A stretch of 37,193 nucleotides of DNA from the NCBI GenBank assembly GCA_017514105.1, contig JAFWKY010000007.1:1-37193 (forward strand), written 5' to 3'. Each line of letters starts with the position of its first letter. Position 1 is the stretch's first letter. The notes beneath the pieces were generated by a model that saw only the letters and a program-made list of their open reading frames with translations, did not search any database and was not told the origin of the DNA. This document shows, piece after piece, positions 37,150 through 37,193 of the stretch. This DNA is from Candidatus Saccharimonadota bacterium (lineage in GTDB: Bacteria > Patescibacteriota > Saccharimonadia > Saccharimonadales > Saccharimonadaceae). The position numbers and the translations under genes are program-made.

Positions 37150-37193
37150 CAGTTTAGATTATTTTAAGATTTCTTCTGCTTATCGGCAGGAGA

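Noticed and set aside
1-37193. CRISPR arrays
   Set aside because: No regularly spaced direct repeats were seen in any intergenic region, and no cas-like gene was recognised.

Overview
The window looks like chromosomal DNA of a reduced-genome bacterium of the Candidate Phyla Radiation, most likely Ca. Saccharibacteria (TM7). This is inference from gene content: short TruB and TsaB, a PRC-barrel protein beside truB, an RnhB-YraN fusion, many small membrane-anchored surface proteins of unknown family, and a MurC for a Gram-positive-type wall. UGA is used as a stop (for example the ATGA overlaps of tsaE/tsaB and radA/ruvC), which argues against the UGA=Gly code of Gracilibacteria and Absconditabacteria.

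Layout. 1-350: the 5' end of a 23S rRNA gene on the minus strand with its own perfect consensus promoter and no 16S upstream. 352-2107: an AbiEi/AbiEii-type toxin-antitoxin pair enclosed by two 27-bp palindromes. 2202-9901: an accessory block of secreted and membrane-anchored proteins (DUF916-like, two paralogues of a two-cysteine beta-rich family, rhodanese-like, thioredoxin-like, secreted HNH nuclease), a DUF3800 protein and a probable small structured RNA. 10004-16390: ychF, a membrane-anchored beta-helix protein, rnhB-yraN, rplS and the radA-ruvC-ruvA operon. 16419-20067: a two-gene surface operon ending in a protein of about 994 residues. 20107-30000: murC back to back with tsaE-tsaB, a fibro-slime-domain surface protein, clpC-clpP under a CIRCE operator, galU, a secreted/anchored gene pair, and lepA. 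29968-37064: pnp with a structured leader, an orphan gene with a structured 3' region, rpsO, truB, a PRC-barrel protein, and the recA-NUDIX-recX operon. A plus-strand promoter points out of the right edge.

How the parts fit. Housekeeping functions are translation (23S, L19, S15, LepA, TruB, TsaE/TsaB, PNPase), recombination (RecA, RecX, RadA, RuvA, RuvC, RNase HII-YraN) and proteolysis (ClpC/ClpP). Between them sit many cell-surface genes, as expected of an epibiont that lives on a host and scavenges nucleic acids.

The most striking regulatory signal is global. Many operon-first genes have an extended -10 box (usually TGN-TATAAT) exactly 6 nt upstream of ATG, which puts the predicted transcription start on the A of the start codon (leaderless mRNA). 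Genes expected to be highly or separately regulated (surface proteins, rplS, pnp, recA, two orphan plus-strand genes, the AbiE pair) instead have leaders with Shine-Dalgarno sequences, several with good -35 boxes. No CRISPR array, tRNA or insertion sequence was recognised.
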